Part shown: piece by piece, positions 17,453 through 25,985 of the stretch
Layout: every line of letters begins with the position of its first letter
How positions within the stretch are numbered: position 1 is the stretch's first letter
Assembly (NCBI RefSeq): GCF_014268505.2
Contig: NZ_JABWQP020000015.1
Coordinates: 1-64,000, forward strand
Length of the DNA stretch: 64,000 nt
Source: Pseudomonas khorasanensis
Lineage (GTDB): Bacteria > Pseudomonadota > Gammaproteobacteria > Pseudomonadales > Pseudomonadaceae
Reading direction: 5' to 3'
The notes under the pieces: model-generated
The model's database searches: none
What the model was told of the DNA's origin: nothing
The model's input: the letters and a program-made list of their open reading frames with translations, nothing else
Position numbers and translations under genes: made by a program

Positions 17453-18736
17453 ATGACCCTTCGCTGCAATTCCTACTACACCGCGACCCTCAACCACGAC
17501 ACCGACTACCCGACCCTGCAAGGCCGACACAAGGTTGATGTGGTGATCATCGGCGGCGGTTTCACGGGCGTCGCTACCGCTGTCGAACTGGCCGAAAAAG
17601 GCTTGAAAGTCGCCATCGTTGAAAGCCACAAGATCGGCTGGGGCGCCACCGGGCGCAACGGCGGGCAAGTCACCGGCAGCCTTTCCGGCGATGGCGCGAT
17701 GCGCAAACAGATGCGCCCGAAACTCGGTGACGACGTCGATGATTTCATCTGGCATTTGCGCTGGCGCGGGCACGAGATCATCAAGCAACGCGTCGAGAAA
17801 TATGGCATTGAATGCGACCTCAAGCACGGCCACTTGCACGCGGCGTACAAGCCGAGCCACATGGCCGGTCTGCGCAACGATTACGAAGAAGCCGTGCGCC
17901 GAGGCCTGGGCGATGAGGTCAGCCTGCTGGACCGCGGCCAGGTTCGCGATCTGCTGCAGAGCGACCTCTACCACGGCGCGGTCAAGAACACCCGAAACAT
18001 GCATTTGCACCCGCTTAACCTGTGCATCGGCGAAGCGCGTGCGGCGGAAAGTCTGGGCGCGCTGATCTTTGAAAACAGCGAAGTGCTGGAGATCATTCAC
18101 GGAGACACCCCTGGCGTCAGAACTGCCCACGGTCAGATCGACGCGAATCAGGTGATGCTCGCCGGTGATGTTTATCACAAGCTCGAACCGGGCCAGCTCA
18201 AGGGCAAGATTTTCCCGGCGATGGGCGGCATCGTCACCACCGCGCCGCTGGGCAAACTGGCCAGGCAGATCAACCCCCAGGACCTTGCCGTGTATGACTG
18301 CCGCTTCGTCCTGGATTACTACCGGCTCACCGCCGACGGCCGTTTGCTGTTTGGTGGCGGTGCCAATTACAGCGGCAAGGACTCACGCGACATCGCTGCT
18401 GAATTGCGGCCCTGTATCGAACGCACGTTCCCGGCACTCCAAGGCGTGCAGATCGATTATCAGTGGAGCTGCGCGATGGGCATCGTCATCAACCGTATTC
18501 CGCAACTGGGCAAGCTGTCGGACAACGTCTGGTATTGCCAGGGCTACTCGGGCCACGGCATCGCGACCACCCACATCATGGGCGAAATCATGAGCCGGGC
18601 GATCACAGGGCAAATGGAGCAGTTCGACACCTTCGCCGCGTGCCAGCATATTCGCGTACCCATGGGGGATCTGCTTGGCAACCCGTTGCTGGCGGCGGGG
18701 ATGTGGTATTACCAGATGCTTGAAAAAATGCGTTGA
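17453..18736 (+). CDS. FAD-dependent gamma-glutamyl-polyamine oxidoreductase (PuuB/PauB type, first copy)
   Basis: 427 residues in the DAO/PuuB family. The FAD-binding motif VVIIGGGFTGVATAVELAEKG is near residues 27-47, followed by GWGATGRNGGQ, which is diagnostic for this family; the C-terminal YCQGYSGHGIATTHIMGEI closes the FAD site. It would oxidise a gamma-glutamyl-polyamine to the aldehyde, releasing ammonia or amine and H2O2. The ATG at 17453 is used; GTG at 17441 adds four residues. Upstream is the matching ligase and downstream, convergent, a DeoR regulator. No aldehyde dehydrogenase lies in this copy. Confidence 0.88.
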   Translation: MTLRCNSYYTATLNHDTDYPTLQGRHKVDVVIIGGGFTGVATAVELAEKGLKVAIVESHKIGWGATGRNGGQVTGSLSGDGAMRKQMRPKLGDDVDDFIWHLRWRGHEIIKQRVEKYGIECDLKHGHLHAAYKPSHMAGLRNDYEEAVRRGLGDEVSLLDRGQVRDLLQSDLYHGAVKNTRNMHLHPLNLCIGEARAAESLGALIFENSEVLEIIHGDTPGVRTAHGQIDANQVMLAGDVYHKLEPGQLKGKIFPAMGGIVTTAPLGKLARQINPQDLAVYDCRFVLDYYRLTADGRLLFGGGANYSGKDSRDIAAELRPCIERTFPALQGVQIDYQWSCAMGIVINRIPQLGKLSDNVWYCQGYSGHGIATTHIMGEIMSRAITGQMEQFDTFAACQHIRVPMGDLLGNPLLAAGMWYYQMLEKMR

Positions 18737-18741
18737 CCGTT

Positions 18742-18825
18742 ACCTGAGCTGCCGAAGGCTGCGGATCTTTTGATTTTTTAAAAACAAGATCAAAAGATCG
18801 CAGCCTCCGGCAGCTCCTACAGGGG
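18742..18825. repeat. REP doublet, family A
   Basis: GAGCTGCCGAAGGCTGCGGATC (from 18746) and its inverted partner ending CAGCTCCTAC at about 18820, separated by an A/T-rich loop. Lies just past the oxidase stop and between convergent genes, so it can serve as a transcript end. Confidence 0.85.
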
Positions 18826-18845
18826 CATCTGTTCGGTGGAGATCC

Positions 18846-18875
18846 CTGTGGGAGCTGGCTTGCCAGCGATGAGGC
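18846..18875. repeat. REP element, family C (single)
   Basis: CTGTGGGAGCTGGCTTGCCA then GCGATGAGG; same family as the pair at 48457-48548. Confidence 0.75.
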
Positions 18876-18896
18876 CATCAGCCCCACCACAAATAC

Positions 18897-19682
18897 TCAG
18901 TCTGCCAACTGCTCCACCACAATCCCCAACCGCCGATAATCCTCGACACTCCCCGACCCCAGATGTCGCTCGGTAATCAGCATATGCAGGCGCGTGCACG
19001 GCGCCACCACAAACGGCTCCACTGCCCCCAGCTTGTCCGCCGTGGTCACTGCGATCACCCGCGTTGCGCTGTCGAGCATCGCCTGTTTCACCGGCACTTC
19101 GTCGAAATGCAGCGAGGTGATCCCGACCTCGGGATGAATCGCACAGACGCCGGTGATCGTCAGATCGGCCTTGATGCCCGCCAGCAGTCGCAGCGCCTCC
19201 TGACCACTGGCCGACATCGAGTGCGGGTTCAATTGCCCGCCCGCCAGAATCACTTTCACCCCTTTATATTCCGACAAGGCAATCGCCGTCAGCGGTGAAG
19301 CGGTCACGGCGGTGATGCGGATATCTGCCGGTAACGCGCGCGCCACTTGCAACGTGGTCGAGCCGGAATCGAACAGCACAATCTGCCCGTCCTCAATCTG
19401 CTGCGCCGCCAGTTGCGCCAAACGCACTTTGATCTCGTCGGTCTCGTCGAGCCGGGTGAAATAATCCTTGCCGGAATCTTTCGGTCGCGGCAGCGCCCCG
19501 CCGTGCACACGCTGTACCAGCCCGACGTTGTCGAGTTCGGCGAGGTCGCGGCGGATGGTGTCTTCGGACACCGCAAAGTGCTGGCTCAGCTCGGATGCCA
19601 TGACCTTGCCGTCACGTTCGAGCAGCAGGAGGATTTTTTGTCGACGCAGGGAAGGCAATTCGGCAATGGAATGATCGTGCAT
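18897..19682 (-). CDS. DeoR/GlpR-family transcriptional regulator
   Basis: 261 residues. The N-terminal winged helix (about 13-65) reads RRQKILLLLERDGKVMASEL...TIRRDLAELDNVGLVQRVHGGA, the DeoR-family signature. The C-terminal domain is the DeoR sensor domain (LFDSGSTTLQVARALP, VILAGGQLNPHSMSASG, VIAVTTADKLG), which binds phosphorylated sugars or related effectors in known members. Its stop faces the oxidase gene, so control of the first polyamine pair is possible but not shown. The C-terminus and the effector pocket appear intact. Confidence 0.88.
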   Translation of the reverse strand: MHDHSIAELPSLRRQKILLLLERDGKVMASELSQHFAVSEDTIRRDLAELDNVGLVQRVHGGALPRPKDSGKDYFTRLDETDEIKVRLAQLAAQQIEDGQIVLFDSGSTTLQVARALPADIRITAVTASPLTAIALSEYKGVKVILAGGQLNPHSMSASGQEALRLLAGIKADLTITGVCAIHPEVGITSLHFDEVPVKQAMLDSATRVIAVTTADKLGAVEPFVVAPCTRLHMLITERHLGSGSVEDYRRLGIVVEQLAD

Positions 19683-19765
19683 GGTTCTGCCCGTTTATGC
19701 TTGTAGTTGCAGGTTTAGGCCAGCCTAGCGAAACACCCGGGCAAATACAAACGAAGCGGGTATCA

Positions 19766-19930
19766 ATGGCTTCGATCATTGGAATCAACACAGCGAATTT
19801 TTCGTTTGTTTTCACCCTGTTCACAATGGCCGCACTTTCAAAGGCTCAGGATGAACAGCTCATGAATCTCAATTTCGCCTTCGCGTGCATGATTGTCGTG
19901 TCGTTTGCGGTTGCCCTGGGCCACGCCTGA
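19766..19930 (+). CDS. Candidate small membrane protein
   Basis: 54 residues starting MASIIGINTANFSFVF, with two hydrophobic stretches (about 8-24 and 36-53). It starts 84 bases from the divergent DeoR regulator gene and has only a weak upstream purine stretch. No family recognised. Could be a real small membrane protein or chance reading frame in the regulatory gap. Confidence 0.35.
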   Translation: MASIIGINTANFSFVFTLFTMAALSKAQDEQLMNLNFAFACMIVVSFAVALGHA

Positions 19931-19982
19931 CGGCGCGTCAGACCGAGGTCAGCAAGCTCCCTCGCCACAAGGTCAACGCACA

Positions 19983-21002
19983 TCAAGCTTCTTCGCGTGC
20001 CCGCCGCACCTGTACCAACAACGCCGGCGCGAAATGCAGTAACACCATGCGGCTCAGGTGATGCGTCAGGATAAACACCACATTCAGTCCGCCACCAAAC
20101 GCGACGATTGCAATCGTCTCAATAGCGCCCGGCATATAGGCCAGCCACAGCGACAGCGGATCGCTACCCAGCCAGCGCGCGGCCACTTCAGCGAATCCCG
20201 CCGCGATCACAATCATCAACCCCACCGAGACCAGCGCTGTACGGCCGTGTCGTGCGAGTTCCGCAAAACCGAGACCCTGAAACCGTGAGCCGATCCGCAC
20301 GCCTAGAATCAGCGCGGCCAGGTTCAAACTCCAGTCCGGCATGTGAAAGCCGTGCAGCCATCCCGACTTCACAAACGCGGCGGTGATGATGATCGCTGTA
20401 AGCATAAATGGCGCCGGCACGCCGATGAGCAACAGCAACCGCCCGAGCAATATGCTCAGCGTGATGACCGATAGCGCAGTCAACGCCATGCCTGTGGTCA
20501 ATGCATCGCTGGCGACTTCGGTCACCGCTGCTTGTCCGGGAATGAGGAAGCTCACCAGCACGGTAATCAACAGCAGCCGCATCAGGTGCACGATGATGAC
20601 TTTGCTCGAAGCCTTTTCCGACTCAAGCAAATCGAACACCGCGGCCAATGCTCCGGGATAAACCGCCAACAGTGCATCGGTGCGGTTCCATCCGGCGCCG
20701 CGTGTGAGCCACCATCCGGCTAACGCGATCTGCGCTGTCAGGCAGATCAGCAACACGCCAAGGCTGGGTAACATGGTCGAGGCCGTTTCGCTGTCCCACG
20801 CTTCGAACATCAGCCCGGTGGCGATACCCAGCGTGACCTGGATGTAGCCCAGTCCATAAGGTGTTGTCGGGGCGATCCCGGTTTTACTGGCGAACAACGC
20901 GGTAACAACAATCGAGCCCAACAACAGGCCGTGGGGTACACCCTCGAACTGCAACAACGCGCCGAAACCGGCGGCAATCAACAAACAGAGAATGGATTTC
21001 AT
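19983..21002 (-). CDS. AbrB-family integral membrane protein (COG3180)
   Basis: 339 residues with about ten hydrophobic segments arranged as two similar halves; both halves carry a GxxLQFEGVPHGLLLGSI / LGVRIGSRFQGLG type motif typical of the AbrB duplication family (annotated ammonia-monooxygenase-like or AbrB family). Members are inner-membrane proteins of uncertain function, possibly transporters. It stands alone, downstream of a REP doublet and upstream of the small ORF region at 19766. Confidence 0.85.
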   Translation of the reverse strand: MKSILCLLIAAGFGALLQFEGVPHGLLLGSIVVTALFASKTGIAPTTPYGLGYIQVTLGIATGLMFEAWDSETASTMLPSLGVLLICLTAQIALAGWWLTRGAGWNRTDALLAVYPGALAAVFDLLESEKASSKVIIVHLMRLLLITVLVSFLIPGQAAVTEVASDALTTGMALTALSVITLSILLGRLLLLIGVPAPFMLTAIIITAAFVKSGWLHGFHMPDWSLNLAALILGVRIGSRFQGLGFAELARHGRTALVSVGLMIVIAAGFAEVAARWLGSDPLSLWLAYMPGAIETIAIVAFGGGLNVVFILTHHLSRMVLLHFAPALLVQVRRAREEA

Positions 21003-21043
21003 AGTCGCCTTCCTGGCTATTCAACGGATACATCGTTGTTCCA

Positions 21044-21134
21044 ATGTGGGAGCGAGCCTGCTCGCGAATGCGTCGTTTCAATCACAGATAAGCAGTCTGA
21101 TCTGGCGCCTTCGCGAGCAGGCTCGCTCCCACAA
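21044..21134. repeat. REP doublet, family B
   Basis: TGTGGGAGCGAGCCTGCTCG at 21045 with an inverted partner ending at 21133, in the gap between the AbrB gene and the HD gene. Confidence 0.85.
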
Positions 21135-21145
21135 GTCATTGCGGT

Positions 21146-21568
21146 TTACATACTCAACCGTGCGATCGCCCGCCGGTATTTTTCGACCCGCTCCAGATCC
21201 TCCCAACTCGGTGAGGCGATCCGCGAGATATCGCTGTTCTCTTCCAGATCTGCCAGTTTCACCGTTCTGCCGACCGGGTTCCGCGCAGCGCGGTCGACAA
21301 AGTCCTCGTAGGTCTCGCCGTGCACTTTGGTGACCGATTCAATTGCCGCCAACACCTCTTCGCTGAAACCTTCCTGGCGCAAATCATCAAGGCTCACGCC
21401 GCAATCTTCGACCACGTCGTGCAGGACAGCGACGATGCGTTCTTCAAGGGTATTCATGCGCAGCATGACTCTCAGCGGATGTAGAATGTACGGCGCGCCG
21501 CCCTTGTCCAACTGCCCGGTGTGCGCGGCGGCGGCAATGGCGATGGCGCGTTCGAGGGTCTGGGCCAT
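21146..21568 (-). CDS. HD-domain (RelA/SpoT hydrolase-like) phosphohydrolase
   Basis: 140 residues starting MAQTLERAIAIAAAAHTGQ. It reads like the HD hydrolase domain of (p)ppGpp hydrolases: GGAPYILHPLRVMLRM (first His), AVLHDVVEDCGVSLDDL (HD pair plus ED motif), NPVGRTVKLADLEEN. It is a small stand-alone hydrolase of the SpoT/Mesh1-like type; the true substrate is not established. The frame extends upstream to 21796 but the ATG at 21568 matches the family start. It begins 17 bases after the stop of the gene above, so they are probably in one operon. Confidence 0.85.
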   Translation of the reverse strand: MAQTLERAIAIAAAAHTGQLDKGGAPYILHPLRVMLRMNTLEERIVAVLHDVVEDCGVSLDDLRQEGFSEEVLAAIESVTKVHGETYEDFVDRAARNPVGRTVKLADLEENSDISRIASPSWEDLERVEKYRRAIARLSM

Positions 21569-21585
21569 GGGAATTCTCCGGTGGT

Positions 21586-21975
21586 TTAGAGGCCGTAGCG
21601 GCCGCCAACGTGGATGTTGCGCTTGAGCCAGTTGCCGATGGCTTGCAGACGTCCGACAGGCTTCGCTGGCACGCAGTGACGTTGAAGAATCATCGACACC
21701 AGCTTGGCCTGATCGGTCTGCGGATGAGCATCGATCAATTCGGCCACCCAGGCGCAATCGGCCTTTTTCAAGTGCTCGCGCCACTCGCCGGGCCAAGCGT
21801 CCAGTTCATCCCGCGCCAAAAACCGTGCACCGCCATGCTCCATATGCCCGCCGCCGATGGACTGCTCAAAGCAGAACGGTGTGTCCGGTTTGCTCGGATC
21901 GATATGAAACAGATAGATATCGTGAAAGGGCTGTTGCGAACTGGGCGCGTTGTTGCGGCGGCCGATTTCAATCAT
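21586..21975 (-). CDS. Conserved hypothetical protein
   Basis: 129 residues starting MIEIGRRNNAPSSQQPFHDI. Soluble, with a Trp/His-rich middle (WPGEWREHLKKADCAWV) and a basic C-terminus ending HVGGRYGL. No signal peptide or membrane segment. Not recognised. It precedes the HD phosphohydrolase by 17 bases, so the two are likely co-transcribed. The ATG at 21975 is preferred to the open frame up to 22104. Confidence 0.7.
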   Translation of the reverse strand: MIEIGRRNNAPSSQQPFHDIYLFHIDPSKPDTPFCFEQSIGGGHMEHGGARFLARDELDAWPGEWREHLKKADCAWVAELIDAHPQTDQAKLVSMILQRHCVPAKPVGRLQAIGNWLKRNIHVGGRYGL

Positions 21976-22140
21976 GGTGATTCCAATCCGTGGGGTGCTG
22001 AATGTGTCCGATTGTTTCGCAGTGTACGCGAACAGCGCCGCTTGGAAACCCGATTGAACCTGATGCGTCCCCGCCGCCTCGAAACCAGACAAGCGCCAAA
22101 TCACCGATCAGACGCGGCGCCATTGGAGAGGAAACTGCCG

Positions 22141-22572
22141 ATGAAAACCCGACTGCTGCTCCTGATCGCCACGTTCTGCATCATCCCCACCTGCGTCATG
22201 GCACAAGGCTGCGACGTCCAGACCCGTTCCTCCAGCGCCTCCGTACCCGCAGTGGAAACCCACAGCTGCTACGAGTACGACGGCGTACCCGTGGACGCCA
22301 TCAACTGGTCGTGCAGTAACGAAACCAGGGAGACCCTCAACGCCACCAAGAAAAAGGTCGAACGCTGTGACGACCACTACCAGGCCACCTGCACCGCCCG
22401 CCTCACCCAGGAATCCCTGGCCAACCCGCATTCGACCAGCAAAGACAAAAACGCCAAACCGCTGAACATGCCCGACAACGCGAAAATCACCACGTATTAC
22501 TATGACGCGCAGCATCTGGAGCAGGCGAAGATCGATTGCGAGAACAGTGGCGGAAACTGGAAGGCCAAGTAG
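22141..22572 (+). CDS. Secreted cysteine-containing hypothetical protein
   Basis: 143 residues. Signal peptide MKTRLLLLIATFCIIPTCVMA, then a hydrophilic region with six cysteines (in QGCDVQ, HSCYEY, NWSCSN, ERCDDH, ATCTAR and DCENSGG), which could form three disulfides. No family recognised. GGAGAGGAAA precedes the ATG. It is divergent from the gene at 21975 and ends before a hairpin at 22592-22612. Confidence 0.75.
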   Translation: MKTRLLLLIATFCIIPTCVMAQGCDVQTRSSSASVPAVETHSCYEYDGVPVDAINWSCSNETRETLNATKKKVERCDDHYQATCTARLTQESLANPHSTSKDKNAKPLNMPDNAKITTYYYDAQHLEQAKIDCENSGGNWKAK

Positions 22573-22591
22573 CTTCCAATATCTATCAAAG

Positions 22592-22612
22592 AGCCCGGCT
22601 AGATGCCGGGCT
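22592..22612 (+). terminator. Hairpin terminator after the secreted protein gene
   Basis: Perfect 8-bp stem AGCCCGGC (22592-22599) / GCCGGGCT (22605-22612) with loop TAGAT. The downstream T-run is poor, so termination efficiency is uncertain. It may serve both convergent genes. Confidence 0.6.
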
Positions 22613-22632
22613 TGCTGCATCTGAATCCACCA

Positions 22633-22917
22633 TTAACCCTCACCAGCGCCGCTACTGGTGCCGCTGTCATTCGATTGCTTGGATCCGCTGGCCTTGGAAC
22701 CCGAAGGCGTTGAGCCGTCATTGTTGGTGGTGTTGCCCTGAGTACCTTTGGGCACGGTAGCGCCGTTGGAATGAATATCTTCCGGCGCACTCGGGTTGGT
22801 TTGGCTGTTGCCGTCGTTGGCGGTGGGTGCCGGGGTGTCGCTGGCGGCGGTTGCGTAGAGCGAGGTGGCGGATAACAGGGTGGCTAACGTCAATGCTGCG
22901 AGTTTGACTATGCGCAT
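22633..22917 (-). CDS. Low-complexity secreted protein
   Basis: 94 residues. Signal peptide to about residue 25 (LYATAA), then a Ser/Thr/Asn/Gly/Pro-rich hydrophilic tail (GSKASGSKQSNDSG). No cysteines or domains. Unknown function; a disordered periplasmic or secreted peptide. AGGAACC lies upstream of the ATG. Confidence 0.65.
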   Translation of the reverse strand: MRIVKLAALTLATLLSATSLYATAASDTPAPTANDGNSQTNPSAPEDIHSNGATVPKGTQGNTTNNDGSTPSGSKASGSKQSNDSGTSSGAGEG

Positions 22918-23188
22918 GTTGGCGGTTCCTTTGCGAGGGTCAGGTATGCATTGGAATCAGGAGCGCGGTAAAAATGCAGAATGGCTGACGAATGGCAATG
23001 TCGACAAGGTCTATCATCCAATCAGCGATAACGTCGTTGGCACTTCGGAATAATCACCTCCTGACTTCCGCGCCCCTTGTAAGACGCGTCTGAACATCAT
23101 CAATAGCGAACCGACGCCTCACTGCTCCGGCTTTAGTTGACGGTTACTCTTCAAACAAGAGTTTTCCATTCAGTGAAGCAGAGCATCC

Positions 23189-23689
23189 ATGGCCAACCAC
23201 AGTTACATGAGCATTACCGGAAACCGACAAGGGCTGATCTCCGCCGGCTGTTCTGACACTAACTCCATCGGCAACAAGTGCCAACTTGGCCACCTTGACG
23301 AGATAATGGTACTGGCCTATTCCCACAACATGACCACCGGCAATAACGGCGGCGTCACCGCAGATCGTGGTCAACACTTGCCGATCATGATCACCAAGAA
23401 CATCGACAAATCCTCACCTCTACTGGCCGCAGCACTTCATGAGCGTGAAGTGCTGGACTGCACCATCTTCTTCTACCGAACCTCCCCCGCTGGCACACAG
23501 GACAAGTACTTCAAAATCCACATAACCGGCGCAAAAATCGCCCACATCAACCTCCAGGTTCCCCACGCCATTCACTTGAATGACGCACAGCCTCAAGAAT
23601 TGGTGTCCTTCACCTACCGCGAAATCAGTTGGACGCATATCCAGGCGGGCACGTGCGGTTTCAGCACCTGGGGAAATGACGGTGAATGA
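23189..23689 (+). CDS. Hcp-family type VI secretion protein
   Basis: 166 residues. It matches the Hcp fold family: MANHSYMSITGNRQGLISAGCSD at the start, a DKSSPLLAAALHERE segment and a C-terminal FTYREISWTHIQAGT strand. Hcp forms the inner tube of the type VI system and can carry effectors through its lumen. No other tss genes are in the window, so it is an orphan Hcp. The next gene overlaps its end by 14 bases. The ribosome binding site is a weak AGCAGAG. Confidence 0.9.
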   Translation: MANHSYMSITGNRQGLISAGCSDTNSIGNKCQLGHLDEIMVLAYSHNMTTGNNGGVTADRGQHLPIMITKNIDKSSPLLAAALHEREVLDCTIFFYRTSPAGTQDKYFKIHITGAKIAHINLQVPHAIHLNDAQPQELVSFTYREISWTHIQAGTCGFSTWGNDGE

Positions 23690-24377
23690 GGATTCGTGTG
23701 ACATCAACGATGTTACCCGAGCGGCTTCCGATCTGGTCGCATTCGGGTGCCAGATTGGCGCGACTCAGTTTTACGATAGCTTCAGCCAGCTCAAATTTGG
23801 CGAGATTGTCTCCTCTTATGCGAACGAGATTATTCGGGCGGTGGATGAAGGCGTTATTAGCGCCAAGCAAGGGTTGCTGGAGCTTAGGGAGGAACACGCT
23901 GAATTATTGAACAAGGTATCGTTCTATGCTCAGAACGGTGTAGGTGTTGCAGCGGGGATGATGCAATTGCACATAGGCGCCATACAATTCTCCAGCAAAA
24001 GCCCGCAAGGTATATTTGCAGGAGCACTCTATTCGGCGCACGGCATCAACAACATTCATGAAGGGGTAATAAATATCTACAACGGCCCTGATGCTCAAAG
24101 CACATTGGGTCCGATTCGTAAACTCTATCAATTCATGGCAAACGACATACATATAGGAAACACTGCTTATTACAGCGTAGACTTAATTCTTTCCGGGTTT
24201 GGCATGCTGCAGCACGTGCGAAAACCAGGCTCAATGGAGTTATTCAATCACGACCCTATTAATTATGAACGAGCTTATAATCAAATGGGAAGCCTGGCTT
24301 TGGCACTCGAACTATTGGCCGACAGCATAACAATCAAAAATATAAACAAAGAAATAGAATTTCGACAGGATAATTAA
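23676..24377 (+). CDS. DUF4225 protein, putative type VI effector
   Basis: 233 residues (ATG at 23676, overlapping hcp by 14 bases). The N-terminal 85 residues are mainly helical and acidic; the middle has a glycine-rich hydrophobic helix pair (NGVGVAAGMMQLHIGAIQF, GIFAGALYSAHGINNIHEG) and the region NIYNGPDAQSTLGPIRKLY, as in DUF4225 proteins. The function of DUF4225 is not established to my knowledge; the tight link to Hcp and the following convergent membrane protein suggest a toxin acting at the membrane. Codon use is much more AT-rich than in neighbouring genes. Confidence 0.7.
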   Translation: MTVNEDSCDINDVTRAASDLVAFGCQIGATQFYDSFSQLKFGEIVSSYANEIIRAVDEGVISAKQGLLELREEHAELLNKVSFYAQNGVGVAAGMMQLHIGAIQFSSKSPQGIFAGALYSAHGINNIHEGVINIYNGPDAQSTLGPIRKLYQFMANDIHIGNTAYYSVDLILSGFGMLQHVRKPGSMELFNHDPINYERAYNQMGSLALALELLADSITIKNINKEIEFRQDN

Positions 24378-24378
24378 C

Positions 24379-24798
24379 TTACCTCTTTATCTTGAACTCA
24401 TCACCAGACATCATGTACGCATAAAAAGAAGCAAAAACCACAAAACCTAACAACCTATAAACAACTTCAGAAAGACTCACCAAATCCTTAATCGTGTAAT
24501 AAAAAACCTCCTCAACAAACAATGCACAATTAAAGAGAATAAATTGCTTCACCCATACAGGATACCGATCACTTCGGACATTTCGCCCGCGCAACTCCGC
24601 CAGCTGATCAGGAAAGCAGTAGCGAAAATTAACATACAGAAGCAATACGAAAATCAGACCACTTACAATTTCTTTTGCATCCTTCAACACTAAAAAAATC
24701 CCACTGAAAAAATTAACTTGCACTAATGCACCAATACCACTCAAAGCAACAGTCAAGAAAAATAAAAATATTGTTTGAGTTATAAATCTTAACGTCAT
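24379..24798 (-). CDS. Small four-helix membrane protein, candidate immunity protein
   Basis: 139 residues starting MTLRFITQTIFLFFL. About four hydrophobic segments (FITQTIFLFFLTVALSGIGA; IVSGLIFVLLLYVNFRYCF; FILFNCALFVEEVFYY; VVYRLLGFVVFASFYAYMM). It ends one base past the DUF4225 stop in convergent orientation and shares its AT-rich composition. A membrane location fits neutralisation of a membrane-acting toxin. GTG at 24831 would add 11 residues; the ATG at 24798 has GGGTGAAG just upstream. No family recognised. Confidence 0.65.
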   Translation of the reverse strand: MTLRFITQTIFLFFLTVALSGIGALVQVNFFSGIFLVLKDAKEIVSGLIFVLLLYVNFRYCFPDQLAELRGRNVRSDRYPVWVKQFILFNCALFVEEVFYYTIKDLVSLSEVVYRLLGFVVFASFYAYMMSGDEFKIKR

Positions 24799-25030
24799 GA
24801 CTTCACCCGCATCAAGAACGTCATATGACACCCTTTATCATTGAACGCAAAACAAGACATTTTTCCCGAACGCTCATAATTCCATCACCACCTTTGCCCT
24901 AAAAATCGCACCAAGCAATGTAACCATGCCAGAAAGCCCCTAACGTCATTAACCCCGCATCACCACGCACTCATTCAGAACCTTCCTACAAATGAAAACC
25001 TACAAACCTACAAACCTTTCCTCGACTCAA
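24799..25030. other. AT-rich intergenic region without a recognisable gene
   Basis: Low-GC stretch continuing the island. Contains a short run of the octamer-like repeat ACCTACAA near 24995-25015. No ORF or RNA gene was seen. The puuR-side hairpin follows at 25034. Confidence 0.6.
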
Positions 25031-25033
25031 AAA

Positions 25034-25066
25034 AAATCCGACACCCTTCAAAAAGGCGTCGGATTT
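25034..25066 (-). terminator. Rho-independent terminator of the puuR-like gene
   Basis: 12-bp stem with one mismatch (AAATCCGACACC, 25034-25045; GGCGTCGGATTT, 25055-25066). On the minus strand it is followed by a run of T, ahead of the AT-rich island. Confidence 0.85.
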
Positions 25067-25100
25067 ACTTGCAACCTATGGCTTTTACCTAAAACACAAA

Positions 25101-25649
25101 TCAGAAGTTAGCCGGGGTATTCGCACTGATAATCTCAGCCTCATCCGCCCCGATATTTCGAAATTTGTGCGGCAACGTCGTCGGGAAGTAATATCCATCC
25201 CCCGCATTCAACACACTCACCGACCCATCCACTGTCAACTCAACAGTTCCGCGCGTAACAAGCCCACACTCTTCACCTTCCGAATGCACGATCGGCTCTT
25301 CCCCGGAACTGGCGCCCGGCGCGTATTGCTCGCGCAGCAAGCGCATCTGGCGGCTGGGGACGGAGGCGCCGATGAGGAGCAGGCGCAGGCCGTGGCGGCC
25401 GAGGTCGGGTTGTTCGTTGGCGCGAAAGACGTATTGGTGTTCGCGCGGGGGCTGGTCGAAGGTGAAGAAATCGGCCAGGGACATCGGAATGCCTTCGAGC
25501 AGCTTTTTCAGTGAGCTGACGGAGGGACTGACGCGGTTCTGTTCGATCAGCGAGATGGTGGCATTGGTCACACCGCTACGCCGGGCGAGCTCGCGCTGGG
25601 AGAGTTTGTAGCTTTCGCGTACTAGTTTGAGTCGAGAACCCGTATCCAT
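25101..25649 (-). CDS. puuR: XRE-cupin transcriptional regulator (PuuR-like)
   Basis: 182 residues starting MDTGSRLKLVRESYKLSQRELA. The N-terminal helix-turn-helix (RELARRSGVTNATISLIEQNRVSPS, about 18-42) is followed by a C-terminal cupin (GEECGLVTRGTVELTVDG, YYFPTTLPHKF). Length and layout match E. coli PuuR (185), repressor of putrescine use. Its gene follows the oxidase, aldehyde dehydrogenase and ligase genes on the same strand. The paired TGTTAATTA sites in the puuA-puuD gap are a candidate target (inference). ATG at 25649 is preferred over the open frame to 25712. Confidence 0.88.
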   Translation of the reverse strand: MDTGSRLKLVRESYKLSQRELARRSGVTNATISLIEQNRVSPSVSSLKKLLEGIPMSLADFFTFDQPPREHQYVFRANEQPDLGRHGLRLLLIGASVPSRQMRLLREQYAPGASSGEEPIVHSEGEECGLVTRGTVELTVDGSVSVLNAGDGYYFPTTLPHKFRNIGADEAEIISANTPANF

Positions 25650-25828
25650 GACAGCCTTATGTGAGGGCGATGGGGGGTGGGTGGCGGGTGATGCGCCAGT
25701 GGCGCGGATCACGTTGCTCCCGTGTCCCGGAACCGTGAGAGGCGGGTATTAAATCACGTTTGAAGGTGTTGCTCAGCAGGTTCGATGGATGGTTGGGCAA
25801 AAGTCATTTCTGCCTTGGTAATCCGGGC

Positions 25829-25922
25829 CTGTAGGAGTGAGCCTGCTCGCGATGGCGGTGTGGCAGATGACAGGGTTGTTGGCTGTTATGACCCCATCGC
25901 GAGCAGGCGCGCTCCCACAGGG
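25829..25922. repeat. REP doublet, degenerate family B
   Basis: TGTAGGAGTGAGCCTGCTCG from 25830 and an inverted partner ending at 25920 with CGCGCTCCCACAG. Both arms differ from the main family B at one or two bases. It lies in the 336-base gap between puuB and puuR. Confidence 0.8.
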
Positions 25923-25985
25923 AACATCTGCGCTCTTGCAAAGGGAAAAACCGGCGAGGTTTTTGGGCCTCGCCGGGGAGGAAGC

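Noticed and set aside
22865..23053. 62-codon plus-strand frame before hcp
   Set aside because: It begins inside the 5' end of a better supported secreted-protein gene on the other strand, has no recognisable domain or hydrophobic segment, and has no good ribosome binding site.
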